Source: Nitrososphaerales archaeon TH5896
GTDB taxonomy: Archaea; Thermoproteota; Nitrososphaeria; Nitrososphaerales; Nitrososphaeraceae
Assembly: GCA_014523625.1 (NCBI GenBank)
Contig: JAATVP010000086.1
Coordinates: 1-12,831, forward strand
DNA: 12,831 bases
Direction of reading: 5' to 3'
Shown: positions 1 to 7,036 of the stretch, one piece after another
Layout: every line of letters begins with the position of its first letter
How positions within the stretch are numbered: position 1 is the stretch's first letter
Position numbers and translations under genes: made by a program
Notes under the pieces: generated by a model
Told to the model about the DNA's origin: nothing
The model's input: only the letters and a program-made list of their open reading frames with translations
Databases searched by the model: none

Positions 1-27
1 TCTGGATCTACACTCATTCTGTTAAGG

Positions 28-309
28 TCACAGTTGTAAATCGTCTTCTTCTTCCTCACCTGACGGTGGCTGTAATGCAATTATGTTTATGGCATTACCA
101 TCACCGTCTATTTGAGAAGCGAGGTTTTGACAGAATATGTACATTGATAGTACTCCATTTCCACAGCCGTTAGCTCCAGAATTTGCCTGGCTGCTCACAT
201 ATTTTGTAGCTAATACGTCGTTGACACTAGCAAGTGATCCTACTATAGCTAGCATTATTCCGGCTATCACCGCTAATGATTTCGCATTCATCCTTATCGA
301 TTGGGTCAT
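28..309 (-). CDS. Small secreted protein with acidic tail, function unknown
   Basis: This encodes a 93-residue protein that I do not recognise. It begins with a short basic stretch (Arg6, Lys10), followed by a hydrophobic segment at about residues 11-29 and a small-residue region ending near Ala35, which looks like a Sec signal peptide or a single membrane anchor. The mature part is Gly/Asn/Ser-rich, carries two cysteines (49 and 60) that could form a disulfide, and ends in an acidic tail with six consecutive Glu/Asp at 85-90. The start is the ATG at 307-309; Met7 is an alternative. No partner gene is adjacent: the next gene lies about 0.9 kb away on the other strand. Seen: signal-like segment, Cys pair, acidic tail. 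Inferred: export. A function such as metal or cation binding by the acidic tail would be a guess. Confidence 0.6.
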   Translation of the reverse strand: MTQSIRMNAKSLAVIAGIMLAIVGSLASVNDVLATKYVSSQANSGANGCGNGVLSMYIFCQNLASQIDGDGNAINIIALQPPSGEEEEDDLQL

Positions 310-697
310 ATTACTACAAAGAAAGATCTCTCAATTGCTTATTTGGATTAATAATGATAATGTTATCAGATAAATCTGATTTTTCATACGAAATGGAAAA
401 TAATAAGATTAATCATCAGTCATTGAATGCCGCAAAATTATAAATCTACGTAATAACTTTTCTATCCTTTTCCATTTTCTTCTCCTTTTCCGTAACATCA
501 AGAATTGATCCGTTTAAGGTGCAGATTTAGTCTGGAAAATTATTGGCAAATGACACTTTGAACACCTCTGAATAGTGTAAACCGCAACTACTGTGCAGCG
601 CAAGATCTTAGTCTTTGATTGAGTCGTTATTGGATTAACCTTCTAAAAGTGAAGAATTCAACCAGTTTACTTAGGGCATGAGTTGGGTCAATTAAGA
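310..697. other. AT-rich spacer, no gene seen
   Basis: This is non-coding spacer between the small secreted protein and the decayed secreted-protein frame. A pyrimidine-rich run (about 457-490) is the only compositional oddity. A weak TATA-like stretch around 340-350 could, read on minus, serve the gene starting at 309, but it is not a good consensus match. No tRNA-like or strong hairpin structure was seen. Confidence 0.4.
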
Positions 698-1036
698 ATG
701 AAGCATTTTATTGTTTTAAAGGCAATATCTTTAACAATCTCAGTAGTATATTTGGCTAGGTCTGATGCATTACAAGCTCAGGTTCCCCTGTAACTAACTA
801 CATCAACAATATGGCTCTCGACTACACAAATTAAGGAAAGTTCAAATCAAATGGTCAGAAAGCCGCAAGTAAACAAGGATCGAGATTCAGGAAAATCAGG
901 TCTTGTACAAGGATACCCTTTAGTGGCTTGTGCCAATGGACACAAAAAGTTCAAGCGCTATTGCCAGCTTTCAATAAGTGCAATTAAAAAAATTACACAA
1001 TTCAATCCTATCCTTTACGCCCCATATTTAATTTGA
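698..1036 (+). pseudogene. Probable relic of a small secreted protein
   Basis: An ATG at 698 opens a 31-codon frame that looks like a signal peptide: basic start with Lys3 and Lys8, hydrophobic core, then ALQAQVPL. It stops at TAA 791-793. The same frame then runs without a stop to TGA 1034-1036. That second part contains a Cys-x-x-Gly-His element with a Cys seven residues after the His (CANGHKKFKRYC), a spacing I associate, from memory only, with small exported thaumarchaeal proteins. A different frame across 850-880 reads GQKAASKQG, which hints at an additional indel. The simplest reading is a decayed gene for a small exported protein. The alternatives are a chance arrangement or a separate 61-residue gene starting at ATG 851. 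Seen: export-like start, single in-frame stop, Cys/His motif. Inferred: common ancestry of the two halves. Confidence 0.35.
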
Positions 1037-1180
1037 CGAAAAATTATGAAAAGACTTCGCCAGCAATATTAAGGCCGATTGCATTCGGTATAGGTGAATA
1101 TTTGACTGGAAGGCATATGTTGAATAGGATTCTACTTTGGACAAAAAATAGCCCTAGTTTCTTGAGTTGGAGCTAATAGA

Positions 1181-1190
1181 AACTATATAG
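1181..1190 (+). promoter_or_regulatory. TATA-like box of the histidine kinase gene
   Basis: The sequence AACTATATAG is centred about 33 bp upstream of ATG 1219. With the usual archaeal TATA-to-start-site distance of about 26 bp, transcription would begin near 1212 and leave a leader of roughly 7 nt. No Shine-Dalgarno motif precedes the ATG, which fits a nearly leaderless mRNA. This is prediction by eye. Confidence 0.4.
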
Positions 1191-1218
1191 CCTAGATCGA
1201 TGACATATTTAGCAAGCA

Positions 1219-4200
1219 ATGCAGAACCTGATAAGATCAAGGCTAGATAGCGTACTTGATTCACCTGTAACACTCAGAAAAGTAGCAATATCAATCGCAG
1301 GTGTCTTGATCGTGCTTGCCGTTTTCGCATTGTTGACTACTCGTCAAATTATCTTTTTTGACAATAATCTTCAAACTTTGCTTTTTCTGTTAGTAGTCAC
1401 CATAGGGTTCGGAGTAGGATCCTGGATATTGCTGGAATACACCAAGAGGACAAGCTCGGCACTAAGAGCTAAATCTCGTTCAATAAACAGAATTCACTGG
1501 GCAGCGACAATAGTTCAATTTGTCCTGCTCGCTATCATGGTTGTCGTTATCTTTTACAATAGTGCGTATTGTTATAATTATTTCAGCTTTTGTAATACTC
1601 CTGTCGCGACGGTCTCACTTACCGCAATTGCGTCGGCGGCAGCCTCAGTAATACTAGGGTTATTTAGCTATCGATTTCTTTCTTGGTATAAAAAAAGTAA
1701 TCGAAACTTGATCTTATTATTTTACGGTTTGGCTGCAGCTGCCCTCTCTATGTCAATCGCTGGAGATGCGATTGACAAATTCATGGTAGCGGGATTAATT
1801 GTGGAGGAACAGTCACAACCAAGTACCATCGCAGATTCATCATTTATGTACGAAAACGTTGAAAAGTATGATGGTGAAGTTCAGTATAGGGTCACAAATC
1901 CACAGGGCTCGACTCTGTATGTTGTGTCGCCTGAAGATGATGAACTCTACTCGTTCATCAATCGCCTTACTTCTTATCCAAGATATGTTTTCCTGTGGAT
2001 AAGTACCTGTCTTCTGTTGCATCTATACTATCAGAGGACTGGACAAACGATCACTAAATTTCCTATTACGTACTGGATACTTCTTATCATCCCGTTTGTG
2101 CTATACCTAATTGGAAGTGGACTTGTATTAAATCTGCCAGACGACTCAGATTATAGATACTATCAGCGAATTATTTACAGGGCTGGTAATATCGGGAGTA
2201 GTGTACTATTTGGATTGGCGTTCTATATTATAGCTAGAAGAGTACCTTCTGAAAGAGTAAAGGACTATTTGACCATAGCGGCCATAGGCATTACTTTAGG
2301 CGGAATTGCATTTAGCGTATCTGCATTCCAGCAAACTTATGGGGTCGCTGTTCATTCGCTCGTGTTTTTGTCATCTTATTTGTTTGCAATAGGCTTCTAT
2401 GCGTCAGCTGTATTCCTGACCCAAGACGCCAAATTGCGAGAATCCATCAAGAAGTCCGCCCTTGAAGAGTCAAAAATATTGGTAACTATGGGGGCACCAC
2501 GTCTTGAACAAGAGATAGAGCGGCGCGTACTTTACACGGCTCAAAGGCAAGAAGAGAATTTCATCCATAGAACTGGAATTGTGCCATCCCTAACACACAG
2601 CGAAATGAAGCTTTACTTGTCGAACGTATTAAGTCAGATTACTCTACTTAAGGGCTATGAAGACATAGTTCGCAAAGAGAGAGAAATCTTAGAGTCATCA
2701 AAAGAGCTTGTAGCATGTTTGAACTTTAGCGGGGTTCGTTTAGCATACAATAGCAATTTTGAAGTTTACCAAAGGATAATGCAAGAAAAATTCATGAATG
2801 GAGAACACAAGGGAATTAGATTTGTAACTAAGGTCGACAAAGAAAGCGCGAAGATGATTAAACGATTTTTAGAGGCAGGTGTACAGGTAAGACACGTCGA
2901 TAATCTCCCACCCATCGACTTTGCCGTATCTGATAAGGAAATTGTGGCCAAGGTGCATAAGGTTGAACGTGAAACTAACGACGAAAAGGCTGATTTTAGC
3001 AATCGCGAGATAAGCCGAGACGTAAAGAACGTGCTGGTCAGCACTGAACAGGCCTATATCGACTATTTTCTCTATACATTCAGCGAATTATGGAACAACG
3101 GAACAAATGCAGAAGAAAGGATTGCGTATTTGGAACAAGGATTGGAACCGGAATTTATAGATGTGCTCAATGACGGTAAAAAGACAAGCCGAATACTCTT
3201 GGAACTTGTAAGTTCAATTAAACAGGAAGCTCAGATCTTGATTCCAAATGAAAGAACATTAGCAAATTTGGAAAGGTTAGGTGCAGTCGACCACATTATC
3301 AAGGGAGCTTCCTCTAACAATGCCAAGATAAGGCTAATCTGTCCCAATGTTGAGGATGAATCCAATATCATAAAAAGGATACAAGAGAAGGCACCCGAAA
3401 TAGAGATAGTAAATGGAAATAGTTCAACATCATTAATGTTCATTGTGGACAATTCAAAGTTTTTGCGTGCAGAACTAGTCAATACAAACACTGAGCACTT
3501 TGCTGATTCAGTTGGATTTACTGTGTATTCAAATACTAGGCAGAGTGTAGACTCGTTTAAAACTTTCTTCGATTTACTTTGGAAGGAACACGTTCTTAAT
3601 GAGGAACTCAAGAATGCTGATAAAGTTCAAAAAGAATTCATTAACATAGCGGCACATGAGTTGCGAACCCCCATCCAGCCGATACTTGGTTTGAGTCATG
3701 TGATGTACTCTGAGGTACAGGATCCTAAACAAAGGCAATTACTTGAAGTAGTCGTCAGAAACGCCAATAGGTTGAAAAGACTGACGGATAATATTCTAGA
3801 TGTTACCAGAATTGAGAGCAAAAAGCTTCGCTTAATCAAGGAGGAATTTAATATAAGTCAGGTAGCACTATCCGTAATTGATGAATATAACAAGATAACT
3901 CAGAACAAGGGCGTACCTGAAACGAATATCGTATATGTCGGAGAGTTTGAAAATTCTGAACCTGACCGAATGAATGTGAAAGGTGATCTGAACAGAATTA
4001 CCGAGGTAATATCCAACTTGATAGATAATTCCCTAAAATATACAAGGGAGGGGACTATAAATGTGAAAGCACAGAGGTTGAATGGAGAGATGATTGTAAG
4101 TATATCAGATACAGGTACAGGCATCGATCCGCTAATCTTTCCAAAGTTATTTACAAAGTTTACATCAACATCTGCATTGGACTACGGAGACGGTGGCACT

Positions 4201-4320
4201 GGACTCGGCTTGTATATTTCAAAAAGCATTGTTGAAGCACACAATGGTAGAATATGGGCAGAAAATCACAGTGATGGCAATGGCGCAACTTTTTCGTTTA
4301 GTTTGCCATTAGACAATTGA
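1219..4320 (+). CDS. Membrane sensor histidine kinase with two cytosolic sensor repeats
   Basis: This is a 1033-residue sensor kinase that should autophosphorylate on His and pass phosphate to an unlinked response regulator. The N-terminal 400 residues hold about ten membrane helices (near 21-40, 51-73, 93-114, 127-150, 163-182, 256-272, 283-304, 322-340, 350-370, 375-400), with an outside loop at about 183-255. Two related soluble regions follow, about 489-633 and 659-790. Each starts with an alpha/beta stretch (ELVACLNFSG; EAQILIPNE) and ends in an aromatic helix near a Trp (FLYTFSELW at 617-625; FKTFFDLLW at 780-788). They recall the PLD-like or TrmB-type sensor folds seen in archaeal kinases, but no HxK catalytic motif is visible. 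The kinase core is intact: H-box AAHELRTP with His813, N-box with Asn937, G1 SDTGTG with Asp964, F-box LFTKF, and G2 GTGLGL at 993-998. No receiver domain or neighbouring regulator gene is present, so it is an orphan here. The ligand is unknown. Confidence 0.9.
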   Translation: MQNLIRSRLDSVLDSPVTLRKVAISIAGVLIVLAVFALLTTRQIIFFDNNLQTLLFLLVVTIGFGVGSWILLEYTKRTSSALRAKSRSINRIHWAATIVQFVLLAIMVVVIFYNSAYCYNYFSFCNTPVATVSLTAIASAAASVILGLFSYRFLSWYKKSNRNLILLFYGLAAAALSMSIAGDAIDKFMVAGLIVEEQSQPSTIADSSFMYENVEKYDGEVQYRVTNPQGSTLYVVSPEDDELYSFINRLTSYPRYVFLWISTCLLLHLYYQRTGQTITKFPITYWILLIIPFVLYLIGSGLVLNLPDDSDYRYYQRIIYRAGNIGSSVLFGLAFYIIARRVPSERVKDYLTIAAIGITLGGIAFSVSAFQQTYGVAVHSLVFLSSYLFAIGFYASAVFLTQDAKLRESIKKSALEESKILVTMGAPRLEQEIERRVLYTAQRQEENFIHRTGIVPSLTHSEMKLYLSNVLSQITLLKGYEDIVRKEREILESSKELVACLNFSGVRLAYNSNFEVYQRIMQEKFMNGEHKGIRFVTKVDKESAKMIKRFLEAGVQVRHVDNLPPIDFAVSDKEIVAKVHKVERETNDEKADFSNREISRDVKNVLVSTEQAYIDYFLYTFSELWNNGTNAEERIAYLEQGLEPEFIDVLNDGKKTSRILLELVSSIKQEAQILIPNERTLANLERLGAVDHIIKGASSNNAKIRLICPNVEDESNIIKRIQEKAPEIEIVNGNSSTSLMFIVDNSKFLRAELVNTNTEHFADSVGFTVYSNTRQSVDSFKTFFDLLWKEHVLNEELKNADKVQKEFINIAAHELRTPIQPILGLSHVMYSEVQDPKQRQLLEVVVRNANRLKRLTDNILDVTRIESKKLRLIKEEFNISQVALSVIDEYNKITQNKGVPETNIVYVGEFENSEPDRMNVKGDLNRITEVISNLIDNSLKYTREGTINVKAQRLNGEMIVSISDTGTGIDPLIFPKLFTKFTSTSALDYGDGGTGLGLYISKSIVEAHNGRIWAENHSDGNGATFSFSLPLDN

Positions 4321-4496
4321 ACAGTCTACATCTCATTACCGAATTAATGAAAGTGGAAGTAGGAATCTGCCAGATTTCAATTAACCTGCCTAACTCTGAT
4401 AAGTTGGCCGATGTACCCAATCATTGAACTATCAATGAAATATGAAGAGAAAAATTAGATCTGTGCGATAAGCTTTCGGCTATGTTAGAATGTGCA

Positions 4497-4721
4497 TCAT
4501 CCATGAATCTCTTTTTCTAAGGCTTCCTTTAGCATATGTACGTGTCTTTGTCTATCCTTCTTGATGGTTTGCCACATCTCTACCAACCCAGATTTGCCGG
4601 CATTGTTTGCATCCTTGATATAGCTGTCAATTGTATCGTATAGGAAATCAGCATCCTTACCCAAGACTTTCAGTATATCATATGCTGTATTACTCAATTC
4701 TGCAGTAGGGTCAACGCTCAT
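4497..4721 (-). CDS. Small helical protein, function unknown
   Basis: This is a 74-residue charged protein without signal peptide or membrane segment. Most of it should be alpha-helical: a helix at about 8-35 with AYDILKVLGKDADFLYD, a short break around NNAGKSG, and a second helix at about 45-72 rich in Lys/Arg/Glu with two His (HVHMLKEAL). The two-helix layout is loosely like half of a ferritin-like or regulatory hairpin, but I cannot assign a family. The ATG at 4719-4721 is preceded at a leaderless distance by a TATA-like box, which supports both the gene and its start. It is convergent with the kinase gene (175 bp between stop codons) and stands alone. The role is unknown; a cytosolic protein acting as a dimer is plausible from the amphipathic helices, but that is inference. 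Confidence 0.65.
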   Translation of the reverse strand: MSVDPTAELSNTAYDILKVLGKDADFLYDTIDSYIKDANNAGKSGLVEMWQTIKKDRQRHVHMLKEALEKEIHG

Positions 4722-4740
4722 GCTATTGTTAACGATAACA

Positions 4741-4750
4741 TAATATAAAA
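4741..4750 (-). promoter_or_regulatory. TATA-like box of the 74-residue protein gene
   Basis: On the minus strand this reads TTTTATATTA and is preceded by a CCCC stretch that could act as a BRE-side element. Its centre is about 24-25 bp upstream of the ATG at 4721, so the predicted transcript would begin at or next to the start codon (leaderless). The match to the archaeal TATA consensus and the spacing are good; there is no experimental evidence. Confidence 0.5.
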
Positions 4751-4802
4751 GGGGTTATTCTGGCAGATAGAGGTTACAAAATATCCAGGGCATCATAAAC
4801 TC

Positions 4803-5079
4803 TCAGACTTCGCAAAACAGTGGCTTAATCATATCTTCAAATTTCCTGACTGCGCCGGTGGCAAGTTTTTCGTTCACCTCATTTTCCTTCCGAAGAAGTA
4901 TTGCTAACTATCCCCACCATCCAGTATTGTGGCTTCTCCTCGCCAATTGGGAATAGTAGTAGTGCCAAGTATCTACTAGGACCAAACCTATTTGCTCAGC
5001 GAAGCTTTAAGGTGTCGATGTCATGCTTAAGAATCACCACGTAGACTAGGAAAGTCAAGGAATATTGGTAGAGCCGCAT
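4803..5079 (-). pseudogene. Probable decayed small gene, family unknown
   Basis: Read on minus from ATG 5079, the frame has 27 codons (ending VVILKHDIDTLKLR), a TGA at 4996-4998, then continues in the same frame with ANRFGPSRYLALLLFPIGEE and on through KPQYWMVGIVSNTSSEGK to a TGA at 4879-4881. A one-base shift just before that stop opens ENEVNEKLATGAVRKFEDM and on to PLFCEV, ending at TGA 4803-4805. The three stretches together look like one ordinary 90-residue alpha/beta protein interrupted by one nonsense codon and one frameshift, rather than random AT-rich DNA. If the TATA-like AAAATATAG at about 5084-5092 is its promoter, the original start may have been one of the GTG codons at 5035-5040. 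I do not recognise the family. Two sequencing errors could give the same picture but are less likely. Confidence 0.45.
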
Positions 5080-5150
5080 TGTCTATATTTTGGGTTTTCT
5101 GCATGCCTATCCTTCATCCGATCGAGTTTAGACAAGATCTTACATAGAGA

Positions 5151-5186
5151 AGATTATTTGACTGGATAAGATTATTTGACTGGATA
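5151..5186. repeat. Two-copy perfect 18-bp tandem repeat
   Basis: The unit AGATTATTTGACTGGATA occurs twice head to tail (5151-5168 and 5169-5186), just beyond the stop codon of the secreted protein gene at 5205-6230. Its core TATTTGACTGGA also appears once at 1099-1110. It is most likely a simple slippage duplication; a role in 3'-end formation is possible but not shown. Confidence 0.85.
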
Positions 5187-5204
5187 ATATTTTAATTCTG
5201 TAAA

Positions 5205-6230
5205 TTAGGTAACATGAGATACACCTTTGACCTGAATTTGGTGTTCATCTGGTGGAATAAATATATCCATTTTTATTGTCTTACCATCATGTGTCATTTT
5301 CACATCGTTGCGCGGCAAACCATCCATGACTATTGTTAATTCCTGGTTATCATAAACTTGTGGCAATTTAAGAGTTATATAACCGCCTTCAGGATTGTAA
5401 TGATCAACTCCAAAAACTAAACTTTTTGACTGATCGTCATACTTGAGGTCGATTATCTTCGCAATTGCTTGGAGATCGAATGGAATAAAGCCACCATCTG
5501 AAGTAGCTACAGTGGTGATCGGCGCATCGAGATCTACTCCCGCGCAACTGTAGTATACGGCATTTGACTTAATCGACTTATCTGGAGAAAGCTTGAATTG
5601 GATCTTTTGTCCGGGCTCTAATACAGGTATCACCTCGGTGCTTGCAGAGTCAATTTGCGCTTGGTTTGAATCATGCACTGACGCAAACACCGTAGCGTTA
5701 TATACTGGAAAAGGCGCCGAGTTACTCAATGTTCCAACTAATGCCCTTTCGCTACCGACGGCCATATTGCTATAGTTCAATTCCAAAACATCGTAGTATG
5801 TACTTTCTTTCCCAATCACTGAATAGATGAAAGGATGACCGACAGCTTCGATTAACTTAGGCGGTACTACTATTTTAAATGGGGCCCCGGTTCCAGGATA
5901 AATTACCTTCGCATAGGTGGGACTGGTAAGTGTGGATACCAATGAGTTACCTGAGTTGCTGAGTCCATTAGTCGAAATAGTAGAAATAGTATCAGTTGTT
6001 GCGGTCACGTTAACTCCAACGGTCACGTCGACAGGAAACTCTCCGTTGTTGTCAACAACGCCTACGACATTAAGCCTACCCGAATTATCATAAAAAGATG
6101 CAGGATCTTTCAAAACTATGCCTTCACTTAATCCATATGCCGAATTAAGTCCGTCCATATAAAGGAAAAAAGTAATCGCTCCCGTGAACAACAAACCTAA
6201 TAGCAATAACATTGCACCGTGTTTATCCAT
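5205..6230 (-). CDS. Membrane-anchored extracellular beta-sandwich protein
   Basis: This is a 341-residue protein with one hydrophobic segment at about residues 7-27 after MDKHG; it should be a signal anchor or signal peptide, leaving the rest outside the cell. Two related beta-rich repeats follow. The first runs from about 52 (LNVVGVVDNNGEFPVDVTVG) to a GAPFKIVVPP element at 115-124. The second runs from about 163 (ALVGTLSNSAPFPVYNATVF) to PGQKIQFKLSPD at 206-217. This pattern, a strand, a loop with small and polar residues, then FPV and another strand, is typical of FxLYD/CARDB-like adhesion folds. The last 100 residues (LTIVMDGLP, then IPPDEHQIQVKG) resemble, from memory, the terminal beta domain common in exported thaumarchaeal proteins. 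No enzyme motif and only one Cys (229) are seen. No second membrane helix or sorting tail exists at the C-terminus. An envelope or surface-binding role is inferred; the ligand is unknown. It has its own promoter-like element and no operon partner. Confidence 0.75.
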   Translation of the reverse strand: MDKHGAMLLLLGLLFTGAITFFLYMDGLNSAYGLSEGIVLKDPASFYDNSGRLNVVGVVDNNGEFPVDVTVGVNVTATTDTISTISTNGLSNSGNSLVSTLTSPTYAKVIYPGTGAPFKIVVPPKLIEAVGHPFIYSVIGKESTYYDVLELNYSNMAVGSERALVGTLSNSAPFPVYNATVFASVHDSNQAQIDSASTEVIPVLEPGQKIQFKLSPDKSIKSNAVYYSCAGVDLDAPITTVATSDGGFIPFDLQAIAKIIDLKYDDQSKSLVFGVDHYNPEGGYITLKLPQVYDNQELTIVMDGLPRNDVKMTHDGKTIKMDIFIPPDEHQIQVKGVSHVT

Positions 6231-6260
6231 AAACCGTACTTATATTCCCTATTTCAACAT

Positions 6261-6272
6261 GCATATAAAAAG
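6261..6272 (-). promoter_or_regulatory. TATA-like box of the anchored beta-sandwich protein gene
   Basis: On minus this reads CTTTTTATATGC, centred about 36 bp upstream of the ATG at 6230. The implied transcription start is near 6240, giving a leader of about 10 nt. The consensus match is good; the call is by eye. Confidence 0.45.
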
Positions 6273-7036
6273 TAATATCCGTAGGAATACCTGCGTATGA
6301 CCGAATTAAGGATCATAGCTAGCAATTGACGTCAGCAGCACCTTCTTATGTCCCCATCTTCCGTCGACCGACCATAAGCAAGGAAAGTGAGGCAAGACCA
6401 AGAAGAACGAAGGATTTACGACGTGACCAATTGATGTAGGTCCAAATATCTCGGAATGACATACCGCATCGCATTGAATCACCTTCTTCGAGCTGCAACA
6501 TAGAGTAATGTCTTCTTGCATTGCTTGATATAAGGCAATCAGTAATAGAGGTCAGACAATCGATCATGTCCGTTGCTTGAACATGCTGAGAAGCTAAAGC
6601 ATAGGCGTATACTTGTTCATATGCAAGCTATTATTCAACTCTTGAAATAAATGACTACCTTATTCTTAATCGTCAGAAGATAAGCAATTACGCATTGAAG
6701 GGGCTAAGAGAACTACAGATAGGAGATATTAAGAAGACGGCTGAGTTCAATCTTTACCTTACCTGGGTATACAACAGTTATGGGAAAGATAGCGTTTGCA
6801 TAGAAGTTCTGCTATTAGGTATCGATATAGCTTTTCTTCCCTAAACTAGTTCAATTTGTTTGCAGCAAATAGATCAACCACAAAATAAAAGTAAATATTG
6901 GAACAATGGTAGAACAAGTGCAATAATTCGACCGTACATTTTGGATCCTTGAATCAGCTAGTGGAGAAAATACCAAATACATGTAAATATTAGGACAGGT
7001 GAGAATATAAAGTCATAGATTTCTTAACTCAAATGT
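6273..7036. other. Long spacer with only doubtful short frames
   Basis: About 760 bp separate two minus-strand genes. On minus, 6346-6567 can be read as a 73-codon frame whose end has a hydrophobic run between RRK clusters (SFVLLGLASLSLLMVG); nothing else supports it, and an overlapping minus frame is equally long. On plus, 6605-6844 is open without a good start (see its own entry). The rest (6850-7036) is AT-rich with stops in all frames. No RNA gene was seen. Confidence 0.4.
6605..6844 (+). pseudogene. Open frame without a start codon, possible gene remnant
   Basis: After a TAG at 6602-6604, 79 sense codons run to TAA 6842-6844. The frame has no ATG or GTG; the only initiator-like codon is a TTG inside it (TAC GCA TTG AAG). 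The translation has a protein-like composition, with a basic and acidic helix-like part (LKGLRELQIGDIKKTAEF) followed by an aliphatic end (CIEVLLLGIDIAFL). Beyond the stop the same frame stays open to TGA 6951-6953. It could be the truncated tail of a lost gene or a chance frame; I do not recognise it. Confidence 0.2.

Noticed and set aside
2766..3611. Minus-strand frames of 92 and 126 codons within the histidine kinase
   Set aside because: They are shadows of the kinase frame; the plus-strand frame carries the intact kinase motifs and continuous domain structure.
6306..6567. Two overlapping minus-strand frames of 71 and 73 codons, one with a hydrophobic run between RRK clusters
   Set aside because: They overlap in different frames, have no promoter-like element I could find, and their composition is not clearly protein-like; the hydrophobic run alone is not enough.
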